Shown: positions 48,514 to 60,675, counted from the stretch's first letter. The stretch is 64,000 bases of DNA from Chimonanthus salicifolius (GCA_013350335.1 CM023542.1:7364025-7428024), one strand, 5' to 3'. The notes: generated by a model not told the origin, from the letters alone. Program-made: numbers and translations.

Positions 48514-48765
48514 AACTTAGTTTATCTTTTTTTTTTTTTTTTGAACGGTGACAATGAAGATATCATTAATAAAAGGAACAAAATACAGAAAAACAAAGAA
48601 AAAGAAAAAGGCCTAAGAGGGCTAGACCAAAATGTAAGAAAAACAAGCTAAAACCAACAAGATACAAAAAAAACCCAACAAGTGCTATCCTTTCTAAAAA
48701 TAAAAGGATCCCCGAATAGCTCCATCAATGCCATTTTTAGCGAAAAAATCCGCCACTCCATTGGC

Positions 48766-50578
48766 TTATCGACCGATGAGAGAAAAAGACACCTCCATCC
48801 CGGCTATCAACACCTTAATCTCCCTCACCAAAGAGGTAAGCCTCCACGGGGGACGCTTCACCCCGCTAGCCCATTTTATGGCGTTGGATGAGTCACTTTC
48901 AATCACTATGCTACCTCCCCCCGTATCAAAACCTAAGGTCAAGGCTCTCCTAATGCTAAGAAACTCCGCCTCATTCGATTCCAAAGACCCCACAAAATCT
49001 AAGAAGACAAACTCTAGTGTGACCCAAATAATCTCTAAATACTCCTCCAATTCCAGCAGATCCAGGTTTACCCCTCAAAGAACCATCCACATTAAATTTT
49101 AAAGAGCCACACGGCGGAGGTGTCCAAACCTCCCGAAGCTTCCTCCTACGATGGTAGGACTTCAGGCAGCCATCCCAAGACATAAATAAGTCTCCAGCTT
49201 TACAGTCATTGAAATCCTTATTAGCACATAACCACGAACATAATCTCCATTTAACATTGTGAAACAAGTCATTGAACTCCGCAGCAATCCCCTCAAAAGT
49301 CCTTAAATTCCTTTCCTTCCATATGGACCATAAGACCACAGCAGGTATCGTATTCCAAACACATTTTCTCCTTGACCTCATTCCAACAAGGAACCACGAT
49401 TGAATAACTCCCACCCAAGATCCAGGGCAAACCCAAGAGACTCCTAAAAGATCCAAGAAACTACACCAGAGTCTCTAAGCCACTGGACAAGTGACAAAGA
49501 GATGATCGATAGATTCCTCAGCCAACTCACAAAGGGGGCACTTAACATCCCCCTCCGAATTAATAAGACCTCTATTTCTCATTTCCACCCTTGTCAACAC
49601 CTTCCGCTTTGCACAACACCATAAAAACAATTGAACTCTAGGTGGTGCTAAACTTTTCCAAACGAGAATCTTAGGAACCTCCGACCCAGCCAAGTCCTGA
49701 GAAGCTAACTCTACTAGAGACTTCACAGAAAAAATCCCAGAGGAGTTCCCTGTCCAAATAAGCTCATCATCACATTCTAAGTCCATGGGAAATTCTTTTA
49801 GCATGGCCTTGAATTCAACCAATCTTTCTACCTTAAAACTTCTGAGCTCTCTACGAAAATTAAAAAGCCAAAGTTCCTCACTTTTGTTCTCTTGAAAGAC
49901 ATCCATCACCAACTCCTTCCGATTTCGAGATGCTCTATACAGCCTAGGGAAACAATCCTTCAATGCTCTATCCCCTAGCCATAAATCTTCCCAAAAGAAA
50001 GTTCGATTGCCTTTATCCACTAAATGGCGCAAATTTCCTTTAAAGAGATTACCCATTTCCGACCTACCTTTACATAACCGCCACCAAGCTTTAATAATTT
50101 GAGACCCTGATTTTTCCACTTCGTCACCCAAGTTACAACCATTGATATCGGATATTCCATATTTAGCCTTCAAAACTTGGACCCACAAAGCATTCTTCTC
50201 TCTACCAAAACGCCACCCCCATTTGCAGAGTAAAGCCGCATTCCTCACCTGTATAGGTACAAGGCCCAAACCTCCCTTAGATTTAGGTAAAGAGACCTCC
50301 AGCCGACCCACAAGATGAACTTTCCTTTTCTCCTTCCTATCCCCCCAAAGGAACCGCCTAAAGAGTTTCTCCACTGTGTTGGCCACCCCTTTCGGGATTT
50401 CAAAAAGAGAAAGTAAATATGTGGGTAAATTCGTTAGAACAGATTTCAAAAGAGTAACTCTACCCCCAAGGAAATAAACTTCTTACTCCAACCTACCAAC
50501 CTTCTTTCAATTTTTTCAATAACCGGTGCCCAAAAAGTCTTGAATCTAGGGTTGCCACCAACTGGCAACCCAAGGTAC
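48766..50578 (-). pseudogene. L1 RT C-terminus, zinc finger and RNase H
   Basis: An open frame (50449-49475) holds LWVQVLKAKYGI-like thumb sequence and ends in the zinc-binding motif CPLCELAEESIDHLFVTC. After a stop, 49456-48971 and 49050-48766 encode RNase H (LKFNVDGSLRGKPG, SLESNEAEFLSI, ESDSSNAI) with a frameshift. It is a different subfamily from the intron-5 LINE. Confidence 0.85.
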
Positions 50579-53500
50579 TGTAACACCCCGCCCTTTTCAC
50601 TGAATTTCAGAGTCTAATTTTTTTTTTTAAAATAAACATCGGAAGAGAGCGGGCGGCGTCACGACGCGAGTTAAGTTCAGACTACCCAATTCTGAACCTT
50701 AACTGGCCACCCATGTGTACATGGAATAGACCATGATAGTGAATCACACATGGAACTAACATCAACATGCGGAATAATCTAGATTAATTGCGGAATAGAA
50801 AGACGAGATAGCAAGTAACAGTCTTAAATATTAAATAACATAGATCAACCATCCATAGGTTATTATCCTAATCAAACCATCGCAAATAACGAATTATTAC
50901 ATGTCCAACAATAGTATTCAAATGACAGTAATATAACGTAATCCAAATCCATCATTAAAGCACTTAGGTTCAGCTCCCCTCTTGGTCAATGACCTTTCCT
51001 TTCCCCTTGCTTGTACCTGCAATCTCCTCTGAGGATAGAATTAGGGCGTTAGATCAACGCGCCCAGTAGGTTCCCGAATCAGGGCTACCACATGTTAACA
51101 TATAAAACATGCATATACATAATAATAATACATGTGAGACAAAATTCCATAAAAACATGCTATGTATGAAATGAACATGTAATGAGTCCCACCCATCACC
51201 ATTCAACATAGCCATCACTTGACGGGATTCTCATCGTCAAGGTAACCCACAGTGGTCTTTCGGACGCCCCGACGGAGTGTGGCCTCCGGATTCCTCCTGA
51301 TGGGATTCTCATCATCAGGGTACCCCACAGTGGTCTTTCGGACGCCCCGACGGAGTGTGGCCTCCGGTTACAACACCATCATCCCATGCCATGCATGAGA
51401 TGTCTATGCAAACATGTCATTTAGAAACATAACTTTACAATCATATAAGTTATCGAAATCAACATAAAACAGCATATGAAATAGTGGTTACAATAAAGGT
51501 AGGAAACCTACTGAAGATTCACTTCAGTACTTGATCTTTCTTTCGCGTCACCCGGTCACGACTCGCACGTCATTCAACTTCCGGTACCTTATCCATATAA
51601 CAATCAATAAATCATACTATCACTTACTTGTTCATTCATATCTAAGACCCAACTACATCATGTGAGTCCTTTGATCAATCCCTTCGTTTGACTTGTATTC
51701 ACAGATTTGCCATTGGTATAACCAATGTCTAATCTTGATCATAATCAAAGTTCATAAAAGTAATCTACCTTAGTGGCTGGTTATTTACTTATCACTAAGT
51801 CCAAAGATAAATCCATATGTTTACTTAATCCAACTCATACAACCAAGTCATAATCTCCAACAAAACAATCAATGGCCGAACCCTATGATCCTCCTACACA
51901 ATGATCCCATCATTTGTTTACAAGTTAGGCTCTACCATTTAGCCATATTAACTACAAGGGTCAGCTATCCCATGGCCAACCCAAAACAGCAAGCTTATTT
52001 CATTTAACATACATAGGAAAACCCATAAATCTTGGTCCATTCATCCCAAAGCTAGCCCCATGGGGTTTGGCCATGCACGTGGCCGAACCCAATGGTTCTC
52101 TTGATCTGATTATCACCATGATCACTCATGGTTTAATCATGCTAATTCAACCATGATCAATACATGGTTCAGCCATCCAAAGGCTGACCCAAATCAGTAA
52201 CCATAACCCTAAGTAAACAAAATAAAAACCATAAAGCAACCCATGGGGTTCGGCCATTCACATGGCCGAACCTCATGGCTCTTTGGGATTCAATTCTTCT
52301 AATAATCTTTCATCATTTATCCTGTATCTTAGGCATAAAAACAGCAAACCTAATTCTATTTAAACTCCTATAGAAACCCCATGGTATTGCATGGTTTCTA
52401 ACTCTTTGATTTCACAACAATCATCAATCTCTTTCATGGGGTTCGGCCATTCAAGTTGGCCGAACCCTATGTCCATGAATTGATCCTTCAAACATGCATT
52501 AGGTGTTATTTAAATCATGCAATATCAGTACCCTTTTGCTGCTCTTATATCTCTTAGAAACCCTCTAATTAAATTCATCCAAACAGTCCATAAAAGTCCA
52601 TGGTTTCCATGTTTCCCAACATGAAAACCAAGATTCTTTTACATGGGGTTCGGCCCTCCATGGTGGCCGAACCCAATGGTTATGTTTATTGTTTTTAAAC
52701 CTCAGATAATCATGTAATAACAGTAAATAAAAATCAGGTTTTACCTTTCAAACAAACATCCAAAATCAACTCAACTCCATGGGATTCGGCCATCCAAGAT
52801 GGCCGATCCCCATGGTCCATTTTTTCCAATTTTAATCCACTGATTTAGACCACATAACTTCCACCTTTTCTGATATCCAAACCCATGTTTTAACCCTCTT
52901 TAAAACATGTATTTTAAATCTATTACAAGCATCTAACATCAGTCCCAACTTATATGGTTTTAACTTCTAAAAACCATCAAAACTAGCCACTTGTTTTCAT
53001 GGGGTTCGGCCATGCTAAGTGGCCGAACCCAATGGTCCATTTCCATCTTTTAATCCACTGATTTTAGACCATATAAACTTCAGTCCCTATGTCAATCAGA
53101 TCCATGTTTTTTAACCATTCTAAAACATGTATTTAAATCTTAAATCAAAACCCAAAAACAGTCCACAAAATCCATGGTTTTCATGTTTCAAAACATGAAA
53201 ACCAAGCCATCTCTTACATGGGGTTCGGCCCTCCATGGTGGCCGAACCCAATGGTTATTTTTTTACCATTTTAAATCCTTCATAATCAAGGTTAAACACT
53301 GGTGTATTCAGCCATGACCATGGCCCAATACATACCCCACTTTATTAATCCAAAAGTCCATGAAACACTTACCAAATTCCAAGCTCTTGTCTTGCCTTTT
53401 GATCCTTGCTTCCTTTCCTTCTTATTTCCTCCCTTCTTTCTTAATTCCTTGCTGGTTTAAGCTTGAATAATTGATGCTAAAAACCTCTGCTGTTCCACTT

Positions 53501-54601
53501 AAGCAAATGAATTGGAGAGAGGGAGAGAGAGATGGAGAATCTTGGCTTTTCAATGGTGAAAAATGGCCAAGATGGTGTTTGTTTCCTTTAATAATTCAGC
53601 CCTCAAAACCCCTCCACTTCCTCATCAATTCTTGCCTAAACCAATGGGACACTTGCTGCCAACAAATGCACCCATTGGAATTCCAACATTGAAGGCTTGG
53701 GGTTTCCAAATGGAATAGAAACCCCCCATATTCCATTTAATGTTTTGCATGAAACTCTTCATAACAAGTCCCCAAAGTGTGGGACTTGTTTTGGTTTGTT
53801 TGAGATCACCACACTTCCTCATATTCCACTTAACTCACTGAATTTTCAGCCCATTTGACTTCCATTTTTTTGACTCACTCAACTCAATGTCCAACTCACT
53901 ATAATTAATGCATTTCATTCAATGCACATGAGTTAACTCAACCCTTGATTTAATTCCAACTCACTTCAGTTCCACTCAACTGATTTAACTCGTGTTTTAG
54001 CTCCCTAGAGGGTCCACACGGTCAACCATAGTCAACTCGACCCGTTGGGTCCACTTTTAGCTCCTTGACCCGTTTTTGACTCCATGACCCAATTATGGTA
54101 TTTTGGTCATTTCTAATTGGTTTTTACATATGGATCAAGCCTACCCATTTTTTCTCCACTTGATTTCCAATCAAATAGGCTTAAACCCATTTAATTTAAA
54201 ATCACAAAACGGTCAAATAATCCAGTAAGACCCGATGGGTCCCATTTGGGCCCTTTGACCCATTTAGCCATTTTTGACCCAATTGATGTAAATTACCCAT
54301 CCAATCAAACTTGGCATTCATAATGTGCTCATATGATCTTAATTTGAGCAATGGGCCATACCATTTCCTTACTTAACATCACAAAATAATTAATTTAACA
54401 CATCAGGGGCATTTTCGTAATTTATCCACTTCATTGAGAAATTACCCATCCAATCAAACTTGACATTCATAATGTGCTCATATGATCTTAATTTGAGCAA
54501 TGGGCCCCACTATTTTCTCATTTAACATCATAATTAATAAATTTACCAATCCAGGGGCATTTTCGTAAATATTCATCTTATTGAGAAATCGAGGTGTTAC
54601 A
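50579..54601 (-). mobile_element. Solo LTR, 4.0 kb, inserted in an L1
   Basis: The element has TGTAACACCCC...GGTGTTACA termini and a perfect 5-bp target duplication GGTAC (50574-50578 and 54602-54606). The L1 frame resumes exactly across it (...FVY before, LGLPVGG after). It carries the LTR block GGGCGTTAGATCAACGCGCC (51043-51062), shared with copy A at 14101-14130, but no gag or pol. A full 4-kb LTR without internal region indicates a solo LTR. The shared blocks suggest a Ty3/gypsy chromovirus-like family. Confidence 0.9.
52058..53255 (-). repeat. Hairpin array, copy B of the long LTR
   Basis: Inverted repeats with the core GGTTCGGCCA...TGGCCGAACC at 52058-52095, 52241-52278, 52435-52471, 52642-52679, 52777-52815, 52999-53035 and 53218-53255, spaced 135-222 bp. 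A half-copy lies near 51873-51890. Arms end in ATGG/CCAT, extending stems to about 16-18 bp. Confidence 0.88.
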
Positions 54602-54606
54602 GGTAC

Positions 54607-55436
54607 ACGAAGGGAAGCTTGCCCAAACCACAACCCACCTCATCAGCCCAATCTTTGATCTCTGAACCATTCGATCCAACTCCAATGAGAGTACTTTTGC
54701 TTAAGTTTATCCGTAATCCTGAGACTAACTCAAAGCATCTCAAAATTGTCCGATAACCCAACACTTCTTCTTTACCATAATCACAAAAAAAGATGGTATC
54801 ATCAGCGAATTGCAAGTGTGTGATAGTTGGCCCCCCATGGCTAACCTCAAAACCCTTCACAATACCCAGCTCCTTAGCCTTTCTCACCAACCTATTCAGA
54901 CTTTTACCCACCATTGTAAAGATAAAGGGTGACAGAGGGTCTCCTTGCCTGAGCCCTCTACTAGCATCAATTGGGTCAGTAGGAGAGCCATTCACCAATA
55001 TAGAATATCTCGTACCCTCCACACAAGCCTTCATCCACTTTTGCCATCTACTACCAAAACCCATCTTCTCAAAAAGATAACCAACAAAGGACCAATCAAC
55101 ACAATCATACGCCTTCTCCATATCAATCTTGAAAAGCAAGCCCGGTTTCTTTTCTTTATTTCTCATATGGACCAATTCATTAACAATTAGAATACCATCC
55201 AAAATTTGTCTATCCTTGATAAATGCTCCTTGAGTATCACCAATAACATCTGGTAAAGCTTGCTTCAGCCTATCCGCTAAGACCTTAGCCAACAACTTGT
55301 AGATACTCTCCATAAGGCTTACAGGGCGAAAGTGAGAAAGTTCTGAAGGTCCCTCTCTTTTCGAAATCAAAGTTACGAAGGAATTTTTTAACCCCTATTA
55401 ATAATGCCCTCCGAAAAGAATTCCTTAAAGAATCTC
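54607..55436 (-). pseudogene. L1 reverse transcriptase fragment
   Basis: The 257-codon frame (55370-54597) contains SHFRPVSLMESIYKLLAK, FKIDMEKAYDCVDW, RQGDPLSPFIF and the catalytic HLQFADDTIFF near 54800. It runs into the LTR at 54602 and continues in frame at 50578. It lacks the endonuclease and RT N-terminus, lost by 5' truncation. Confidence 0.88.
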
Positions 55437-55453
55437 AACTTAGTTTATCTTTT

Positions 55454-56148
55454 AGATTAAGAGAATTAAAAAAAGTGAATTAAAATATAGATTTTTTATG
55501 TCATGACAAAAAATATTTTTTTGAAGAGCGAAAGAACACTATTTTTTCTTTTCATACTACTTAACATATTTTATACGTTGTAGAACAACGTGAGATCCAT
55601 TTATTTAGTTAATCATTGACACACTTAGGTAAGAAAAAAGTTTATGATGAGATCATATCTTATTTCAATCTCTTTACACTTAAAGTATGTGTTTCAAATA
55701 TCTGTAGTGAGACATATTCGTAATTATATATATATATTAATTTTAGTGATGCTAAAATGGAAGTCAACCAACTCTCACTTCTCTGCTGATTGTGGAATAA
55801 AAAATATTCTCTCTATCTTATTTGTATTTTAGAATTGTCTCAAATTACTTATCATATCTCTTTATTTTCATATTAAATCAAAACTTTAATATTTTCGATG
55901 AGCTCCAAATCACCTTCTAATGTGATAGCAAGATGACTTTCTTTTATAAGGCCTATATGCGGCATTCTATAATTATTTCCACATCCGACTCTCATCATCT
56001 GGAATTATGTAAAGCTGTATAGTTAGAAAATATTAATTTGGTACTAAATTAAGTCATTGAGAGTTATTCGAAAGAAATAAAAAAATTCAAATAAGACGAG
56101 TATTTTGGAACAGAGAAAGTATTAAATAAGAAATTTAAATAAAGAAAC
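55454..56148. other. Unassigned DNA, displaced upstream flank of the NERD1-like gene
   Basis: Before the L1 insertion this DNA was contiguous with 48513 and would have formed the distal promoter of the NERD1-like gene. I see no gene in it. Confidence 0.4.
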
Positions 56149-56156
56149 ACTCGATC

Positions 56157-56712
56157 TAGGGCTGAAACTCGGGTCGGGCGGGCCGGGTTTTGACAAACCC
56201 AGCCCTAACCCGTGTCAAAAAAATTTGAACCCAACCCGACCTGACCCGAATTGCAAACCCGAGTATGTCAACCCAACCCGACCCGAATTGCTAATACTCT
56301 CAACCCGAGAGTTGACCCGACCCGACCCGAGTTAGCCCAAATTAGCCCGATTTAGCCTGAGTTAGCCCCATTTTTGAAAGAGGGGAAGAGGAGAAGAGGG
56401 GAAGAGGAAGAGGAAGCGGAAGAGGTAGATATCGATTTTCAAAAGAGGGGAAATGGAAGTGGAAGGGGCGTAGGGTTTTATTTAAGTTATGAATTCGGGT
56501 CGGGTTTTTCCAGGTCGGGCTTTTTCGGGTCGGGTCGGGTCGGGTCGGGTTGAAATTTAAATTCTTCAGCCCAACCCGACCCGAATTTCAGTCGGGTTTT
56601 TTTTTTCCTAACCCAACCCGACCCAAGTTTACAATTTCTATAACCCAGCCCACACTATTTTCAGGTCGGGTCAGTCGGGTCGGGCCAAAACCCAACCCAA
56701 GTTTCGCCCCTA
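56157..56712. mobile_element. hAT-type MITE, 556 bp, rich in CGGGT repeats
   Basis: TIRs TAGGGCTGAAACTCGGGTC and its inverted partner GACCC-like ...AAGTTTCGCCCCTA are flanked by a perfect 8-bp direct repeat ACTCGATC (56149-56156, 56713-56720), as in hAT elements. The interior is an expansion of CGGGT/ACCCG (e.g. 56524-56550) with a purine-rich segment at 56380-56470. It has no transposase. Confidence 0.88.
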
Positions 56713-56720
56713 ACTCGATC

Positions 56721-59094
56721 CTACCCTTTTCTATCTCTTTATTTTCAATCATCGCATTGGCAGTTTATATTATCAAAACAAACAACTATAACAAATACAA
56801 AAAAATATTAATCTATTTCCTTCCTTTCTTTTCCCTTTTTTTATTCTGTTTTTTTCTTTTCTTTTCAGTGTCTCGACTCTCTTTTTTATTAACTTTTCTC
56901 ATTTTTACAGATTTCAAATGTATTTGTCTCTACGCATTTCCAGGCCATCCAATTAAATGAACTGCTTTTTCTTTTCTTTTAAATAATGGACCTCAAAATC
57001 CATCAATTAATGCTTTAGATTAATCAGAATCTAGTGAATTTATCATGTAGATTGTGTTGTCTTCTACAATAGAAAAACTGAGAAGAAAGTGGATGTCTCG
57101 TGCTAAATGTGAATACTTCAACTTTTTCTTGAAAAAGAGAAGTGAAAAATATTAAAAAATAAATAAAAATCTAGCGTGAGTATTTTTTTATTTAACATTA
57201 AATTATTTAGAGTCAAAATTTTGATACGAATAAAAATATTCTAAAAAATTTTTAAAAATAGAAAACTAACCTGAAGTATGATTCAAATTATATTGTCATA
57301 TTTAATTCTAGTGTTAACAACAGTTGATAATAGAAATTTTAAATTTAGAAGAATAAAAAACATCCACTCATATTAAAATTTTATTCTAGATTGTTATTAA
57401 AAATAGATAAATTGATTGTTGCTGCAAGGAGAAAAAAAGGCCTGATGGTTTTTAACTACATATTTAAACTTCACTTGTAGATAGTACCTCTGCAAGGTAC
57501 GACCCGTGAGATCTCTAATTCTTGAAGCAAAGTGTCTACCATCCGAACTAATCATGTCTCTCATGGTTTTGAATCTTTTGTTTTTCTATAATTTACTTTT
57601 TAATTTATTATCTGCCAAAGTATAAATTGAAATATTTTTTTAAAAATTAAAAATTCTAATTTTTATATACTCAAAGTTGCCCAACACATTGTCTTGTTTA
57701 ATTTTAAAATAAATATAAATAAAACAGAATAGAATAAACTGAATATATTTAAACTTGTCAAATGTAAATTCTCAACCAAACATGTACGTAGTAGCAAGGC
57801 CGTCTAGACATAAGTTGAGGCCTAAGGTAAAAAATCTAAATGGACTTCTTTGTATTTAATATATTATTATAAGTAAAATTTAAGTCAAATTTTAATTATA
57901 TATAATAAAATAAATTATTCTAGATAATAATTTTTCTTAACTTAAAAAGATCAAGAGGCCAACCATACAGAGCATTGAAAAATTTACCCATTAGCATATT
58001 CAGCAATTGAAATAGAATAAAAATACTTTAAAATATTAGTGTAAACAGAGAGTGAGAGATGAGTTCTCTCTACTGTTCTTATCTTCTTCTTATTTTTTAT
58101 ATAATCTGAATAATTTACAATCAATTAACTGAAAAATGACAGTGGAAAAATAAACTCAAATCAATCCCTTTTTTTTTTTCAATCCCATTTACAATATCAA
58201 ATTTAACAAAACATTTAAGGAAAACATACCTAAGAAACGAAATGGGGATGGAGGAATAACAGAGAGAAGGGTTTTCTGGACATACTTTCATATTTTAAAC
58301 TTCTTTTGAAAATAATCTTAATAAGTTTTGAGATTAAAACTGATTATAATTAAAACTAATATTAGCATTAACAAGAAGTAAAAGAGAAAATGATTAATAT
58401 GAGAATCATTTACAAAAATTTGAAAGAGGAAGAAAAGGGATTTTAACCGATCTGAATTTCAAAATGAATTTTCATTTCGATTTTAATAGTAATTTTTCAA
58501 AACAACTTTATGTCATAAATTCATTAATCTAAACTGTTTATTCATTATAATTGAAATTTTAAATTAATAAATAATAAAAAATAAAATGAAAAAGAAAAAG
58601 GCCTTACCAAAAACTTATAAAAGTCCGAGAAAGGAAGTGAAGATGTAATTATTGAACTACAATAAAGAGAAATAAGAACCCCTTTTATATCTGAATTGAG
58701 TTTCAACCCCTGTGACAATGACAAAAGACTTTGAATGAGAGTCGGGTACCTTGAGGGGTCTCGTCCTCAAGCCTAAAGCCATGGCTTTCTTGCCGAAGGA
58801 TTAAGGCGGCCTAGCACATAAAGTCGGAAATGTCGGCCGTCTGGGTGGGCCTGCATTAAACCTGCAAATGCACGCGCGTACGGTAGTCCACGTGGGTGGC
58901 CCATTTCTAATTCTCCCCACGAAGTTCAAATGGTCAGTCTCTATTTGTCAATGGCCATTTGAGGTGAAAAACTCTACTGTTTAAATTTAAGGAAAGTTCT
59001 TTTTTATCTTTAATAATTAATATCAAATATTTTATAAATAAATTTTAAATTCAACTAAATATTAATCTAACATTTGAGTACACAACAATGTACA
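56721..59094. other. Unassigned AT-rich DNA
   Basis: No coding feature is supported. A SINE-like phrase (GTACGACCCGTGAGATCTC...) lies near 57497-57560. 58690-58930 is more GC-rich and non-coding in appearance. Confidence 0.4.
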
Positions 59095-59097
59095 TTA

Positions 59098-59248
59098 GGG
59101 CTGCGTTTGGATATGATAATTTTTTCATGACTTTAGGTTTTTAGTCTCACTTTTGAAAATCTTCTTTAAATGAAGATACTCATTATAGTCAAATAACTCC
59201 TTATCAAGAATAACTTGAAAAAAAATTTACCTTCCATCCAAATGCAAC
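59098..59248. mobile_element. Tourist-like MITE, about 151 bp
   Basis: GGGCTGCGTTTGGAT at the left and ATCCAAATGCAAC at the right are inverted repeats, flanked by TTA on both sides (59095-59097, 59249-59251). The interior differs from the intron-11 element. Confidence 0.75.
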
Positions 59249-59749
59249 TTAGGGTGCAATTTTAGGTTATGCTCGACCTTTGTCAATCGTGGCTCAATCA
59301 TGAAATTTTAGAGCTGACTCTATTTAACTATAGTATGGTCCTGAACTAAAGTTCAAAAATAGGATCCAACCTAATTCAAAAGCTCAAGTTAAATCTCAAG
59401 GACACATGATATGACATATGATATCTAATATATAATAGCTTAGAGAATTTAATTATTTTGATAGATATAATAGATTAGTAGGCTCTAACGATCCAAGTCA
59501 GGGCCTGACCTTACACATCGGAGTTGAATCCTTATTTACACTAATAAAGTGAATGAGACTCTTTTTTAATGTAGATAAAAGATTCATTTAATAGAGAGGA
59601 AAAGGTTCGCGAACAAACCAAAAAGAAAAAAAAATTGCAGTAAAAAAAAACAGAGTTAGACTAAACAGATAAAATCAAGAATCAAATGTCATGATCATTA
59701 AATAGAATTCTCTTTTTAATCCCATGAAAGTCCATTTGGTTTGAGAGAC

Positions 59750-59753
<4 letters not shown>

Positions 59754-59787
<34 letters not shown>
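59754..59787 (+). repeat. GA dinucleotide microsatellite
   Basis: An uninterrupted GA run of about 16 units, downstream of the 77-aa gene. It produces the low-complexity serine/leucine frames on the minus strand. Confidence 0.85.
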
Positions 59788-59789
<2 letters not shown>

Positions 59790-60034
59790 TTTGCAAATTT
59801 TAGCTTTAGATGCCCAGAAAAAAGGAAAAAAGAAGAAGCATTTGCGCCCGTTATCTCGATGCATTTAATCATCCCAAAATCATCATATGTGAGATCTTAA
59901 CCAACACAATCATCTCAAAATCATTTATCCAATTTATTTAGAATTCTCACTCTATTACTATGTTATGTAATGTACAAAACTAGATACAATGCCTTCCTTT
60001 CGATACAACGACGACTTCAGAGTTCACACAAACT

Positions 60035-60040
60035 TTTATT
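60035..60040 (-). terminator. Poly(A) signal of the 77-aa gene
   Basis: AATAAA on the minus strand, about 215 nt past the stop at 60255. It is the first canonical signal downstream. Confidence 0.5.
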
Positions 60041-60254
60041 GAAAAACAAGCTGGTTCATGTTCCTCTCTAAGCTGTCCAAGCATCAGCAAGAACATCTCC
60101 GAAGAAGACAATGAATTCACCCCAAACCCATTTCAACATAGAAGAAACGAAGTCCTAAGTCGTCTTCATAAAAAGAACAGCAGCTTTATATAAACACTCA
60201 AAACTAGATATACCCAGTCATTTAAAACCAAGGAAAGGTTCGTTCTTGCTTTGA

Positions 60255-60488
60255 TCAGGGGCCAGAATGGGAGGCGTAGGCACTTGGAGGCGGTGTCGTG
60301 GTCACAGGACCTCCGGCTGCTGTTTCTTCTCCTCCTCCTCCTCCTCTCACCATTTCTCCTGCCTTCGTGACGATTGTGGTGAATGATTCGTGGATTTCTT
60401 GAAATATCTGATGCTTAATCTTACCTCTCTTTGGCTGAGAATTTCCCCTTCCACTCCTGGGAGGAGTGTCGAAGCCTTGATCCGCCAT
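60255..60488 (-). CDS. Small intronless plant protein, 77 aa, function unknown
   Basis: The frame opens 10 codons earlier at 60518, but the ATG at 60488 sits in a strong GCCATGG context, so I take it as the start. The protein begins MADQGFDTPPRSGRG, has a basic segment PKRGKIKHQIFQEIHESFTTI predicted to be helical, a glycine run and a Pro/Thr/Ser-rich tail ending SHSGP. Basic RGxIKxxIF segments occur in small uncharacterised plant proteins, so I infer a real gene, but I cannot assign a function. A TATA box lies about 100 bp upstream, a CTG-rich leader lies between, and an AATAAA lies about 215 bp past the stop. There is no signal peptide or membrane segment. It could be nuclear or cytosolic. 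Confidence 0.72.
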   Translation of the reverse strand: MADQGFDTPPRSGRGNSQPKRGKIKHQIFQEIHESFTTIVTKAGEMVRGGGGGEETAAGGPVTTTPPPSAYASHSGP

Positions 60489-60586
60489 GGCAAACTCAAG
60501 ATACAGAGTAAGAAACACAGCAACAGAAGCAGCGGCAGCAGCAGCAGAAGAGCTGAAGAAGAGGACGAGGCAAAGGGAAAAGTTGA

Positions 60587-60594
60587 TATATAAA
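60587..60594 (-). promoter_or_regulatory. TATA box of the 77-aa gene
   Basis: TTATATAT on the minus strand, about 100 bp before the ATG at 60488. This leaves a leader of about 70 nt rich in CTG/CTT repeats. The spacing fits a plant core promoter. Confidence 0.6.
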
Positions 60595-60675
60595 CGGAGA
60601 GCGGGTAGGGTAGAGGGCAGTGGTGGACCCTACAGTTTTTTAGTGGTTTGGACTTTGGACCTTGCCATGGACTAA

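Larger units (their letters stand above)
48514..55453 (-). mobile_element. 5'-truncated L1 with 17-bp target duplication, upstream of the host gene
   Basis: A perfect 17-bp direct repeat, AACTTAGTTTATCTTTT, lies at 48514-48530 and 55437-55453. Between them, on the minus strand, are the RT half, zinc finger, RNase H and a poly(A) tail, interrupted by the 4.0 kb solo LTR (50579-54601). Net LINE length is about 2.9 kb. It starts inside RT, a usual outcome of incomplete target-primed reverse transcription. Confidence 0.92.

Noticed and set aside
60390..60675. ORFs on + overlapping the 77-aa gene
   Set aside because: Shadows of the minus-strand gene and its CTG-rich leader.
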